Below are positions 40,101 through 51,421 of a stretch of DNA of 64,000 nucleotides, piece after piece. The stretch is taken from the NCBI GenBank assembly GCA_034231615.1, contig CM067311.1, forward strand, positions 23,006,173-23,070,172, given 5' to 3'. A model generated the notes under the pieces. That model worked only from the letters and a program-made list of their open reading frames with translations, made no database searches and was not told the origin of the DNA. Both the position numbers and the translations under genes were made by a program. Position 1 is the first letter of the stretch. Every line of letters begins with the position of its first letter. The stretch is from Meghimatium bilineatum. Lineage: Eukaryota > Mollusca > Gastropoda > Stylommatophora > Philomycidae.

Positions 40101-43100
40101 CATTTATAAATGATCTTTTTTGTAAATTATAATAATTTTACACCACAGATTTATAATGCATCACATTTACTACATCAACAAATGGAAACTTAGAAGTTAG
40201 TGAAATGCCTTCATAGAATATATGATTGTTAGTGAAATGTATCAGTAGGTTATTAATGCCCTGTTACATTTACATAGCACGGGTCAGTACATATAGTTTA
40301 TATTCAACATAGCACGGGTCAGTACATATAGTTTATATTCAACATAGCACGGTCAGTAAATAGCTATTTAAAACTATAGTTTATAAATACCAATGAGCAC
40401 ACATAAATTATAGTACACCGACCTATAGGCCTGCTAGATGAGGATTTGAGATATACCTAAAGATATCAGATTAAGTGTCAGGGATAACCCAGCAGACCGA
40501 AAAAAATAGGGGCTTAGGGTAAATGCTCATGTGAATGGAAATAGGTAAATTACAGTGTTACGGATTGTGAAAACTGCATACAAAGAATGTAACACAGGGA
40601 CAGATGGTGTTCTCACTAAAAAGCCTTCATCAAAACATAAAACAACGAACCTACATATACACATATGGTACCATGAATAATAGATGAAATACGCTTATGA
40701 GGTTGACTGCACTGTCTTATGGCATATGTTTTTGGGGATTAACTGTACAGAAGCAAACATGCACCAGTTAAATCTGTTTCATATATATAAAGACAAAATT
40801 GTGCAATCATTTTAATAAATTAAGCTATTGTCTCAGTTTGAGAATGTGTTGAAACTAATGGTACAGATAAAGTCACATGCACTAAGCATCCATGTTTGAC
40901 TTCATGTCACATCTAATGACTTGTGGCTAACATTTATAGAGATGTATTGGCTATTTTGCTGCTTGGTTAATAAAATCAATATTATAGAACTTCAGGCAGA
41001 CTGATAGCTGCTCAGTCTTCCAATAATAACTGGAGCATATCCTGCATAGGACACTGCTATTTAACTAATGTTGAATTCTTAGATGCCATGAATACGTTCC
41101 AATTGTATTACCAGTACAATGTGGGCAGAGTTGGTGCAAGTTGGACAGAGTTCTGTCCAGAGACACACTAAGCACTCTACTACCAAGCCAATGATGGTAG
41201 GATACATAAAGCTAGGATACACACAAAAAATAGGATACAAAAAGTTTATTCTTAGTAAAAATAAAGCACATGAATATTGTTAAATACTTTTATGACATAT
41301 GTAGATGTTAGTTGGGAATTCAATATTTGTGGTCACTTAGTGTTATTTGTATTGCAGTTGAGTAAATTCACAAATATTATTCCAAATCTCAAATCAACAT
41401 GTGTATATTTAGAAAGCAATACGGTCAAACAAGAATATGTAACAGACATGCAAGGAACAACGCATATTATGGATGCTGTCATTTGTGTGAACAAATAATG
41501 TACACGTTAGAAATCTGACATTTTGATTTGATGAGACAATATTCCTGCTTATGGTAATGGTTTGCACACAACATAGTTAACAAAAGTAATATGTCTCAAG
41601 AAAATGAGCTCAATCTAATTTAGAGAAATGTGTATATTTAGTGCTTACTTGAAGATGAGGGGAGATGAGCAAAAGATAGGCAGACATACTAGTGTGAGAG
41701 TATGTGAGAGACATGACAAGAGGGACAGGTTACAGTCTAGTAGAGTGCACCATCAAGACAAGAGACAGGGGATGTTTCAGACCCGTTGCAGTACTTTATA
41801 CCATATGTACAGAGCATATCTTAAAGTCATGGTTCAGTGACTAAATATCCTCCATTATATAGACTTATGGTATATGTGATCTAAGTATTGCTACAGTATC
41901 ACAATGTCTAGTTTCAGTGTTAAAAACCCATGTATGCAGTAATGACAGATAATTGATATGGCACAAACAGCAGCTCCATTACCATAAACTCAACACTTAG
42001 GTAGAGCATTGAAAAAAAATGGAAATCTCAGAAAAATAAACAAATGAGGGACACAACACAGCATCAAATTAAACAACTACAAAAAAATAGAGCATTGAAA
42101 AAAAATGGAAATCTCAGAAAAATAAACAAATGGGGGACACAACACAGCATCAAATTAAACAACTACAAAAAAAGAAGCATAACTTCTTCATTGGTTATAA
42201 AATGGCAACATAATACTTGGGTGGACCCACAGGTTTCAGTCTCCCCCGTAGATGACAAAGAGTATTCATGCTGCTGGTTCCTGTGGCTCACTAGTTAAAA
42301 TAACTTCACCCTGGAGGTGCATAGTCTGACTTGTGCTACATTTTATACAGTCAAATCTTATTATAACAACATGGCCCAGACTGACAAAATATGTATGCAA
42401 TAACACAAATTTGCTATATACAGTACAAACAAGGGGATAACTATATGGTAATTAGGGATTTAAAAGTGTTATTAAATAAGGAAATTTGTTATAAAAGGAT
42501 GTGCCAGAGGTATTCCACTATACTAAGTTCTGTTAATTATAGAACATGATTATCATTGAATGCAACATCTTCATGCAACAGACATTCATAGTGCAATTGT
42601 ACTATGTCTTCCCATATACATTTCCAATTTTCATACTATAAATGTACTCAATGTAAGCCTGTCTGCTATCTCATTACTACAAACACCTGCATGACAGAGC
42701 AGTAAGTCATGAATTATAGATGGATCATACCAAACTCTGATATAATCAGATGATACAATGGGGTGCAAAGGGAACGCATTGCTCTAGGCGGACCCAGGGT
42801 TAGCAGATAACCAAGATCCCAAATGTACCTCCACGCGGTGCACCCTGGAAACAGAAATACAGCAGCTCGTGCTGATTCTGGCCAAATCATTTGGGGATCG
42901 TGTCCGAGAATGTGGAGGTAGCAGATGGAAAGAGATTTGACTGCACAAGAGACAGACAATATCTCCGACACCAACAGCATCACCACATATAGCGACACTG
43001 TCGACATACAGTGAAGCTAGTCAGTCCAGTCCGAACATTGGAGGGGCGGCCAATGTAAAATGCACGTAAAGGTAGATGAATGGCGAGAGACAAATATATT

Positions 43101-46100
43101 TCATACAGAGTACAATGAAACAATGAAAGGGCAGAACAGCGCTAGAGGGCAGCGCGAACTGCAAATAGAAAGTGAAAAGGCTCTAGGAAAGGGGAACTAC
43201 AAGCTCCGTCAGCGCTCGAGGCGAGCTTCTAGTTACTTGTGTTCCTTACAGGCAGAGACCCAGACCCATTCATTGGCGTATGGTAAAGCAAGAAGACCTA
43301 ACTCAACTCTTATGTCGAGCCTTCCTAAACCGGAAATATGCTCGCGAAGAGAAAGAGTTCTGTACCCGATGGGATTAGGCAAGAAAGGGACAACGATGGT
43401 AGTCCTGGTCCAACTCTACTGTCAAGGTTTCCTATAACGGAAGTACACTTGCAGAGAGAAAGGGTTCCGTACCCGATGGGCTCAGGCACAAAAGGGACAA
43501 CGATTTAGCCCTGGCCCAACTCTACTGTCAGGTTTTCCTACACCGGAAATACACTTGAAGAGAGAAAGGGTTCAGTACCTGATGGGCTCAGGCGCTATTG
43601 GGACAAGGACGCTCAGCTCGAGAACGCCTTGCTCTCAAACGCGTGGTGTGAGACTCAAACTTGGACAAGGGGTACACAATGTCGGTGAACGACACCTCGG
43701 CTAAGAGGGCAAAAGAGCCAGGGTACAACTCCTCTGTTGAGTTCTTCCCCTTAAGGAACCAGGCTCACGGATGAGAAACGGGTTCAGTACCCAATGGGCA
43801 CAGGCACAGCCCGTCCAATTACACGAGACAAGTTCATAGAATGTGGAACACCTCGTGCGAGTCAGACGAGAAAAAAATCGTTTGGGCGAAGAGTCGCCAC
43901 TACGCGTGCCTGGAGACAGATATAGAGGCTGTCACAGGCTAAGGGTAGCCAACCCGAATTGTCAAGGCATGCCGAAATCGGATGTGCTAGGCCTACAAGG
44001 CGCATAACGGTGGCACAACGTAATCACGCTCCCGGCGGAAATCGCACGGATATCCGTGATGGTTACAATGGAGCGAACACAAAACAAACAAACAAACAGA
44101 TGATACAATACTGGGAGGTAAGAGTTTGTCACTCGTTTCCTTTTTTTTCCCTCTGTTCACTACTTGATCTCGACACTGTCAGACAAGTCTTATGAATAAA
44201 CTGTAAGGTTGTCTTGAGTTCTTCGTTTTCATATACTTCAGATATAAGCACATTCCAAGTGAATGGGAAAAAAAGAAGGTTCCATATATCTTTGTTTGCA
44301 GGGTTGGGATCAGTATGTCTCTCTCAGCTGTTCATTGCAGGACAGTTCTGCAGGTTATTTTTAGAGGTATGTTCATCTGCTCCAGAAGTGCACAGTGGTG
44401 TTTGCAGGCAGTCACATCCTGTGCATGTGTTTATTCAGTCTGTTCTTAGATTAAGTATGATGACAGGTCCTTGCTGATTTAGGTAGTGGTAGGCATATTT
44501 TGTCATGTTATTTTTCACTTCTGATGTTTTGTATAGCTCTCTGCTTTTCTTCCCTATTTGGCTAGCTCATAAGTTTGTTAATTTCCCAGGACAGCATAGT
44601 GTGATGGTACCCATTCAAGTACAGTTCTAGTCTTTTTTGCTTGCTGTCATTTTTAGTTTGTCTCTCAGGTGAGTAATTTACCACCCTTGAGAGCCCGCAA
44701 ACAGATAGTGCAACTGTGAAGATGATCACATGCCGACAGTCAGAGACAGTGTCAAGTATCCGGAGAACGAAAACAGCTTAATTTATTGCTTGAATCTCAG
44801 CATTGTAATTGGAGCTGAACTTCCATGTTGGAAAAGAGATCAAGATATGTTATAAAGATGTCAGAACCTCCATTTCTGAATGCATTTGTAGCAAATCCAT
44901 CTGTTAATGCATGTATCCATGATTGTTCAGGAAATTCTTCATGGTTCATATTCATTGTGGCAGTTTGCTTTTTCAGAGCATTTGTTTCTTTGTATGTGAG
45001 ACTACTGATTGATGTTTTTATTATTTTTGTTTCCAAATCAGTTTTCCAGAGTTTTTTCAAGTGTGAGATGACTGACTCAATGTGACAATAGAGGGTACAA
45101 TGTGACAATATAGAGTACAATTGACAATACAGGATAAAATGTGACAATACAGGATAAAATGTGACAACAGAGGGTCAATATGACAATAGAGGGTACAATG
45201 TGACAATAGAGGGTACAACAAACCTCTTTCTTTTAAATTAGTAAGCCAATTCATTAACTGTAGCGGAAGTGTGTTATCACGAACAAATTTATCAACAAAT
45301 ACAATGAGCAATATGCAACAAAAAATTTTTAAAAACACAGAATAACTTTCTTCTAACTACATAAGAATTTAGTGAGGGGAATATTTAGGTATATTTTACA
45401 TCAATGTGGAAGATTTATACAATTAGAACAGTTACCTGTTATGGAATTAACTCTGAAAAACAAGACAAAATATCCAAATAACACTACTGTAAACAAAACT
45501 AATAATTAATGATAATACTGTGAAGGTAATTAGCTGAAGACTTGTTTCCTTGAGTACATCTAAATAAAAATGACCACATGCCCAACACTCACTGTCTACA
45601 GCAGCAACGTAGGTACATCCATTTTTTTCACATGAGAAAGTAATCAGCCTAGTCAATATTTGCAGCCCATGATGCTAAGCTTTCTCATGTGACATAAATC
45701 GATGTATGTTACTTACTATACACAGGACAAAATCACACAGAAACTAACATTCCTTCCAGTGGTGTCACAATAGACAGAAAATACAGATACTGTGCACTGA
45801 GTTTGAAATGAAATATATGTGCTCAATATGATGTTATTCAAAGTTGTGTATTTCCATTGTCCACTGTACTGCTGGCCTCAGCAGATTGATGTTAGCTGCA
45901 GGGTTAACTTTTACTCGCTGACCATGACTGAACAAAAAGTAACAGTGTGGTTTTTTTTCCCCTTCGTTCTCAAACTCCCACTGGATCTATCCTGTAGCAA
46001 GACAATCGTCCTATGTTTTAGCAGGATGTAGTCCAGGGAATGGAAATGTGCTGTGTTGTCATTTTATTTGCACCAATGGCTAAAATATTCGAATTCGGTG

Positions 46101-49100
46101 TGGCAACTAATATGGTCAGTGTTTTAACACTTCCAATGAAAGGTGAAAGTTTGTAGCCATGTCACAAGTAGGCTAGCTGTATGAGAGAACTGGCTCCTGT
46201 ACTGTACACTGGTCACCAACCTAAAAGTTAACCCGCAGTCAGGCATGCTTGACCTTTCGACACTGTAGGTATCACTAACAACATATCGACTTAGCCACAG
46301 ATGCCCACAAACCAATGTTTAATAATGGAAGTCAATATACAGAAGACAATGTTAGAAAACATGTACATTAGTTTCCTGATGCACAAATGTAATGTGCATT
46401 AGTTTCCTGATGCACAACTGTAATGTGCATTAGTTTCCTGATGCACAACTGTAATGTGCATTAGTTTCCTGATGCACAACTGTAATGTGCATTAGTTTCC
46501 TGATGCACAACAGTAATGTGCATTAGTTTCCTGATGCACAACAGTAATGTGCATTAGTTTCCTGATGCACAACTGTAATGTGCATTAGTTTCTTGATGCA
46601 CAACATTAATGTGCATTAGTTTCCTGATGCACAAATTCCTCACTGTAATTGGGATAGTTTCCGGATGCTCAAATGTAATGTACATTAGTTTCTTGATGCA
46701 CAAATTTCTCACTGTAATTGGCTGTTTCCTGATGTGCATTAGTTTACTGATGTGCATTAGTTTCCTGATGCACAAATTCCTCACTGTAATTGGGTTAGTT
46801 TCCGGATGCTCAAATGTAATGTACATTAGTTTCTTGATGCACAAATTTCTCACTGTAATTGGCTGTTTCCTGATGTGCATTAGTTTACTGATGTGTATTA
46901 GTTTCCTGATGCACAAATTCCTCACTGTAATTGGGTTAGCATCAAGAAACTAATGCACATTACAGTTGTGCATTAGTTTCCTGAGGAACATGTTTCTCAC
47001 TGTAATGGTGTTAGAAATTCCATAAACAAATTTCGTGATATGGGTAGTTTGCAAGATGCACATCGATCAGGGTGTCCTACGATTTTAGAAGAAATGTATA
47101 TCGACATTCAAAACAAAATTACCCAAAGTTCATGTAATTCTTTATGACATGTCTTGAGACAATGGTAAACACTTCCAGCATCTGCTAAAGAAATAACTTC
47201 ATTGTGCTATAAGTCACTTTCAAGTTCAGTCAATGTCTTTATAAGTCACTTTCAAGTTCAGTCAATGTCTTTCTCCTGTGTCATGATGACAACCTATTCG
47301 TCTGCTCCTCTCTTTATCTTCTTTTTTTCTCTTCTATCCCTGATCTTTCCAGTGGTCACTCCCTATATGTTCAATATGCTAATTTTTGCACGCAGAAATC
47401 TTAGAGATCCATTTGAAGCTTACTCGGTTTGGACATATGAGATACTATTCACATTCGAACACTATTTTCCAAGGAAAAGTTAAGAGGGTTGGAGAATAGG
47501 TGACAAAAGAAAATCTTGTTCTGAAAACAGCAAGGAATGGTTCATGTTATTTTCTATACCTATCTAACTGGTCGAAGGCAGTCGTTTAGAGGATTTTTTT
47601 AACAATGTGGCCTCCCTAAAATCCTGACTAATTATGTGCATCACAATTATTATTATCACATGTTCAAGCTTTACCTTTCTCATCACGTCCTATGAATCTT
47701 GACTGTTGGTCATACATTTTTGCTATAATTTCTTTCTTTATTTCAGCATCTATGAGGACCTCTACTTAGTTTCCTCATTTACCAGATTTTTCTATTATTG
47801 CAGGTATACATCTGCCATTTTATACACTTCATTCTCGTGAATAGTCAATTTGTATATAATTTTTGGGTCTTTATACATATGCAATACAAAGTGTAGTTTT
47901 CATAAATGTTCTATTATCATATCTCATAATTTCTCTCTGGTAGCAGTTGGATCTTTCTATCAAGCATCTCAGCACACATGCTCTATTTTTCGTCTCCTGT
48001 GCCTTGAACAGGAATCTATCTTTATGTTCCTTCAGTGCTGAATATGGTGCATAGTGCATAAATCAGTGCTCTCCAGTTTGAGTGATGTGATACTGCTGAG
48101 CGTAGTTCTTGCATGTTGTGATCCATAGTCATATCCTATGATGGTATTTTTTCTGCAAAAAGTTTATCTTAATCTTCCTCTCTTTCTTTTGCTATCTGGT
48201 ACCCATTTTCATTCATTCTAAGTACATGCCTGATATGTCCACTGTATCCTTGTTATTGTTGTAGAAACATTGCTATTTGGCATCTTCTTTTATTTGAACA
48301 GTAATAGGGAGAAAATATTCCATTTGTTTTGTTAAGCAGGGCTAAGACCAGAAATATAATTTATTAATACACATTCTATACTTATTTCATTGCTGTCTGT
48401 CCACTTTTACCTGAACCAAAGCATTATTTATGCCTCACTATTAAACCAATTTCTACCTTTTCAATTAGACTTTTATATGGAAAATGGCCCAATTTTAAAA
48501 TGTAAGATAATAATTATTGATTTAGTTAGAATGTGTTCTAATGAAAAATGGTGCCCAAGTTGATGGTTGTTATTATTCTCATCAAATACATCGCCCGCGA
48601 TGGACCTCTATTATTATTATTACTCTCTTAAAATAGGGGCAAGTGCAGTCAGTGGTTAGTACACTGACTTTGCATATGAGTGTTCCTGGGTTCATTCCAC
48701 AGCTAAGGTGGAAATGCTTTTCAGATTGCAAAGGCTCCCAGGTTTGACTCAGCCTTAATTGGGTACCGGATTAATCCAAGAACTAAAGACTGCGAGGGAG
48801 AGGAGATGGCTACTGTTCTCATATAGCACAATCACTCAAATGTGAGATCGCTAACATCTCACACCCCCTATGGCATTAAAAATACTATGGGTTAACTTTA
48901 CCATACTTCAAAAACATCGTCTGCGATGGACCTCTATTGTTATTGTTACTCTAATAAAATACATCACCTGTAATCGATGGGTTATTATTATTCTCATGAA
49001 ATACATTGCCTGCAGTAGACAGCTGTAATTATTATTATTATGAAATATACAGACTCGACCAATGGCTATTACTCTCATAAAATACATCACATGCAATAGA

Positions 49101-51421
49101 TAGCTATTACTATTACTATTGTTACGAAAGACATCCAGTTACCTCTTGGGCAGGTGGAATGCTCCCATTGTCAAGACAATGTAAAATATCATCAGGTACA
49201 GTCATAGTGTATGTGAACCTCTCTAATGTTGGCTTTTGGGTCAGCTTTCCCTTATGTGGTGGACAACTTGCTTTCTTCTCATAGTGGAAGACTATGTCTT
49301 GGTCAGATGACGTGGTAGATTTAACAGATTCTTGATCATATGCATTTTTCAGGTATCTCCATACATAAATGTACTCTTTTGGAATCTCAAAGCCACGGAA
49401 TGCCTGATGAATAAAGACTTAGTAATTAGCATTTTTTTTCTCTAGGGAGAATATTACAGTAATGTTGTCCCTTACAGTTGACTTCAATATTCACCTAATG
49501 AACATTTAGTGTTTATTCATTTTCTTTCTAAGCTTGACATTTCAAGTGTTCAGATTTGTATCTCTTCTTCTTCTGCATTTGTATTCAATCTCCTGTAGAT
49601 TAGCAAGATGTAGCTTGGATAACAGAATGCATTGTGTCATGGTTTACAGCTTAGCTGTGATATCTGTGCCTCACGGCCTGACACATCCGACTTAAGCATG
49701 GCTTCTGGATCACTTTGACTCTATGGTATCGCCTACTACACCCCAAACCCTCCATAGTCATCTTGTACGACATGCACAGAAGATAAACAGTTGTTGCTAT
49801 TCTTTACTCTCCTTTTGGACCTAGAAACACACAAGTATTGCTTTATCAGTTAGTCAACCAGAAGACTATGGAGGTCATTTTATCACATCACTCCACAATG
49901 TTCTGTGTTTACAACAACTCTCTTCAGCTATAAATAATAACCAAAGTGTCAGAGGATATCCAAAAAAAAGTGGAGAGTGCTGCAACAACAAAATTTTTTA
50001 TTAATGTATTATCGTTACTGTTACTAATAAAACTACAGGTAATAGTTAAAATTCCAAATTCAAAATATTACAAATGAAAAATAAACAAAGGAACACAGTC
50101 TTTTTCCCATGTTGTGGCCCAACAGGATCCTTTATCAAGAAATACACATGTGAACAAGAATTGAACTCAAACTATACAATATAGATATATATATCATCAT
50201 CATTGAGTTCCAACATATTTCAAGAAATAGCATGAAAAAAAGTTTTAGATAAGAACAACAGCCTCTTTCTGTAGAACAGCAATGTAGAAAAAATCTTTAC
50301 TTACTATTTTTCCTATGCAGTATTTTACTTTGGAATATTTACTGTTTATTAGTTTTATTAGCAACGGTGACAATGCTACATTATCCTTAGTGTCCAACTC
50401 TCTTAAGCTCACCTATCCCTGGGCCCCAATGTTCATGTACATCAGAGTGTTGTAAAGTAAAAAAAGTAAATCAGAGTATTGTACTTGTTTCTTATACATT
50501 CTCTTCTTACTCTCATTCTTCAAATTTGTTGCCCACTATTTCTGAATATTAGATTTTCATGAATCCATTACAACCAAGTTTAGTTATATAAAAAATTAAC
50601 GGTAAGCTGAGCTAGGAACCAGAGTCATAGTATCCAACTTTTCTAATAATTGCTCAACTACCTAGTTAGTGGTTGACCAGAATCAACCTGAATAGCGTCG
50701 CTTTCTGCACTTGCTCAGAAGCAATGGCATGATTCCTCGATATTCCCAGAGCATAAGCCCTGGTACTCTTCTTACTTGTGGCTGGATGAACCTAAGAGTC
50801 ATTTTTATTTGCAAATAAAGAATTTTTATTGCCAACAACACCAATAAATAGTGAACTCTGAACCAGAATCTGTTATTTGTGTATGTTGACAAACTTGAAA
50901 AAACATTGACTATACAAACAAGATCTTGTATATTTTAGATGTGTTACATTGTCCTTGTCAGTGTGAAAAAAGCAGTTCAAACAGCTAAAAATATATTACA
51001 GAAATTCATATCCTTGATTGAAGGTTGAATATTGGCACACAACCACTAAATTCACTGAGAAGTTGTATATAAATATTTAAAAATAGAATATTTTGTGTTG
51101 ATAACTATAAAATATAACTTACAAAAGCCAGATACATACCACTTACTTCACCAGATAACTATAAAAAATAGCTAACGAAAGACAGATACATACTACTTAC
51201 TTCACCAGCAACTCAATATAGCTAACGAAAGACAGATATATACTACTTACTTCACCAGCAACTCGAATATGTTGTAACCGTGGGATGAGATGGCAATCAG
51301 AAAATGAAAGGACATTATCTACCAGAAATTTGGTGCCTTGACTTTCCAGATATTCATTCAATTTCTTGAGTTCTCCGAGCAAGCCCTTCTCTGACTGACC
51401 AGAGATGTAGTGATTAAAATG
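37037..51421 (-). CDS. CLIC: Chloride intracellular channel (CLIC/EXC-4) family protein, N-terminal exons not found
   Basis: Three minus-strand exons (51421-51251, 49403-49143, 37198-37037) join in phase 0 to give 197 residues ending in TAG. The first two cover the all-helical GST-like C-terminal domain: KKLNEYLES, VLSFSDCHLIPRLQHIRVAG, FRGFEIPKEYIYVWRYLKNA and SSDQDIVFHYEK. These align without gaps to the invertebrate CLIC/EXC-4 pattern (DC.L.PRL.HIR, ..FEIP, W.Y...Y, ..DQDI..HY). CLICs move between soluble and membrane-bound forms; in nematodes EXC-4 is needed for excretory-canal tube formation. The tail (about 40 residues, then an acidic repeat) extends beyond vertebrate CLICs. The thioredoxin-like N-terminal half, with its redox Cys, was not seen. 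It may lie upstream, possibly starting near 56171 or beyond the window. Confidence 0.82.
37085..37198. repeat. 30-bp minisatellite inside the CLIC coding exon
   Basis: Almost identical units of TGACTCTTCCTCATGATG + TAGCCTAGATGC. Unit length is a multiple of three, so copy number can change without shifting frame. Confidence 0.92.
37330..37510 (-). mobile_element. LINE C-terminal scrap
   Basis: The minus strand reads RYRKTKRKG and a linker similar to post-RT regions elsewhere. Weak. Confidence 0.3.
37725..37915 (+). repeat. Penelope-like terminal-repeat fragment with hammerhead-like core
   Basis: CTTGAAAAAGGTCCCATTTG then GGACAGACATGTTGAG keeps the stem (GGTCC/GGAC) of the motif at 18342-18455. 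The downstream TTCTAGTAACCAG and GCGGCACCCTCCACTTTGTC match 30238-30315. Confidence 0.45.
38100..39070. other. CLIC last intron: no gene recognised
   Basis: ORFs up to about 80 codons overlap one another in several frames with no domain. A dispersed repeat (GAAGACTTCAACTG near 38430) is shared with 13400-13465. Confidence 0.4.
39078..39365 (-). mobile_element. FAM-B SINE-like copy, most complete
   Basis: On the minus strand it begins TGTTGTCGGGGCCCGAAAGG, passes GGAGCAAAGAATGGCAAC, GGAGGCGACTAGGGAGG, CATGCTGAAGTCGAATG and GGACTACATCCTGC, and ends GAACGCAGAAGAAGAAG. I used it as the reference for the other copies. Confidence 0.85.
39580..39850 (-). mobile_element. Dispersed repeat plus LINE 3' fragment
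   Basis: 39685-39850 is the reverse complement of the LINE end at 17845-18000 ([14 protein letters not shown]...AARKART). 39580-39685 matches the repeat at 13400-13465 in reverse. Confidence 0.65.
39850..42000. other. CLIC last intron: mostly featureless
   Basis: Only a short tandem duplication (40263-40350, about 37 bp) and a hammerhead-like remnant on the minus strand (40606-40636: TTTTGATGAAGG, AGTGAGAACACC) were seen. Confidence 0.5.
40263..40350. repeat. Tandem repeat, about 37 bp unit, 2.4 copies
   Basis: Units of CATAGCACGGGTCAGTACAT with ATAGTTTATATTCAA. Confidence 0.88.
42004..42175. repeat. Tandem duplication, two 86-bp units
   Basis: Both begin AGAGCATTGAAAAAAAATGG and end CAACTACAAAAAAA. 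Confidence 0.9.
42349..42521. mobile_element. Mariner-type small inverted-repeat element
   Basis: Left end TACAGTCAAATCTTATTATA and right end AGAGGTATTCCACTATA form weak inverted termini next to TA. The interior GTTATTAAATAAGG resembles the copy at 20115. Confidence 0.5.
42760..44096 (+). mobile_element. GC-rich 1.34-kb retroposon of unknown class, 13-bp target-site duplication
   Basis: Flanked by perfect CAGATGATACAAT at 42747-42759 and 44097-44109, with an (AAAC)n tail (ACACAAAACAAACAAACAAA). It is clearly richer in G and C than its surroundings. No RT, endonuclease or transposase motif is visible; the longest frame (43060-43437) is featureless. It contains three units of about 107 bp (43304-43610), and near 43975 a stretch like FAM-B (GAAATCGGATGTG). 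A non-coding retroposed RNA or the remnant of an unrecognised element. Confidence 0.75.
43304..43620. repeat. Internal tandem repeat of the GC-rich retroposon, about 107 bp, three units
   Basis: Units share CAACTCTACTGTCA, TTCCTA.A.CGGAA, AGAGAAAGGGTTC.GTACC and GATGGGCTCAGGC. A looser fourth copy ends near 43805. Confidence 0.85.
44480..45080 (-). mobile_element. LINE RNase H fragment, minus strand
   Basis: Minus-strand frames give WIHALTDGFATNAFRNGGSD (first catalytic Asp), further frames with LEWVPSHYAVLGN (His box) and LAKQGRKAE. Broken by stops. Confidence 0.7.
45070..45222. repeat. Minisatellite, 18-20 bp unit
   Basis: About eight copies of GTGACAATAGAGGGTACAAT with small variants. 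Confidence 0.88.
45240..45955. other. CLIC last intron: no feature
   Basis: No coding or repeat signal recognised. Confidence 0.45.
45963..46090 (-). mobile_element. FAM-A copy, minus strand, diverged
   Basis: The minus strand reads CCATTGGTGCAAATAA, CATTTCCATTCCCTGGACTA, AGGACGATTGTCTTGCTA and GGGAGTTTGAGAACGAA. Confidence 0.68.
46360..46960. repeat. Compound minisatellite around a GCATTAGTTTCCTGATGC core
   Basis: Eight units of about 31 bp (46370-46615), then larger units of about 130 bp that combine the core with AAATTCCTCACTGTAATTGG. An inverted stretch (46940-46975) adds GCATCAAGAAACTAATGCAC. Confidence 0.9.
47208..47270. repeat. Tandem duplication, two ~31-bp units
   Basis: TATAAGTCACTTTCAAGTTC followed by AGTCAATGTCTT, twice. 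Confidence 0.88.
47390..47640 (+). mobile_element. LINE C-terminal scrap
   Basis: Frames give RNLRDPFEAYSVWTYEILF and a downstream basic stretch, reminiscent of the FGH region after RT. Weak. Confidence 0.3.
47980..48320 (-). mobile_element. LINE C-terminal fragment, minus strand
   Basis: Near-parallel to 52080-52420: AATATGGTGCATA, GCCAGTGCTCTCCAGTTT-like, CATTTTCATTCA.TCT.AGT and TTGTTGTAGAAACAT in the same order. Confidence 0.65.
48560..49135. repeat. Minisatellite with TATTATTATT cores, interrupted by a SINE
   Basis: Diverged units of about 55-60 bp: AAATACATCGCC.GCGATGG, ACCTCTATTATTATTATTAC, CTCATAAAATACATC. tSINE-1 sits inside at 48636-48904. Confidence 0.8.
48636..48904 (+). mobile_element. 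tSINE-1 copy inside a minisatellite
   Basis: Box A-like TGCAGTCAGTGGTTAG, box B GGTTCATTCC, then GGTACCGGATTAATCC, GCGAGGGAGAGGAGATGG and ATCGCTAACATCTCACA. Confidence 0.88.
49143..49403 (-). CDS. CLIC: CLIC exon: C-terminal helical domain
   Basis: 87 codons on the minus strand, from acceptor TTTATTCATCAG to donor GTAACT, phase 0 at both ends. Encodes AFRGFEIPKEYIYVWRYLK, SSDQDIVFHYEKKA and the tail LERFTYTMTVPDDILHC. There is no start codon, so it is easily missed by ORF searches. Confidence 0.88.
49563..49833 (-). mobile_element. FAM-B SINE-like copy, minus strand
   Basis: Same order as 39078-39365; ends (plus-strand left) TTCTTCTTCTGCATTTG and includes GCATTGTGTCATGGTTTACA and TGACACATCCGACTTAAGCA. 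Confidence 0.8.
50085..50150 (-). repeat. Penelope-like terminal-repeat fragment
   Basis: Minus-strand TTTCTTGATAAAGGATCCTG then GGGCCACAACATGGG, the hammerhead-like layout of 18342-18455, decayed. Confidence 0.35.
51127..51256. repeat. Tandem duplication carrying the CLIC exon end and its splice donor
   Basis: Three units of about 50-54 bp. Each holds ACTTACTTCACCAG on the plus strand, i.e. CTGGTGAA|GTAAGT on the minus strand. Two units also keep CAACTC beyond it. Confidence 0.88.
51251..51421 (-). CDS. CLIC: CLIC exon: start of helical domain
   Basis: 57 codons on the minus strand from acceptor AATTTCTTTCCGCAG to donor GTAAGT, phase 0. Encodes HFNHYISGQSEKGLLGELKK, LNEYLESQGTKFLVDNVLSF and SDCHLIPRLQHIRVAGE. 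Reading past the donor gives VSSIYLSF and a stop exactly at the second, duplicated donor. Confidence 0.88.

Noticed and set aside
43060-43437. 125-codon ORF in the GC-rich retroposon as a protein gene
   Set aside because: It runs into a ~107-bp repeat, has no domain, and the other repeat units are not in a matching frame.
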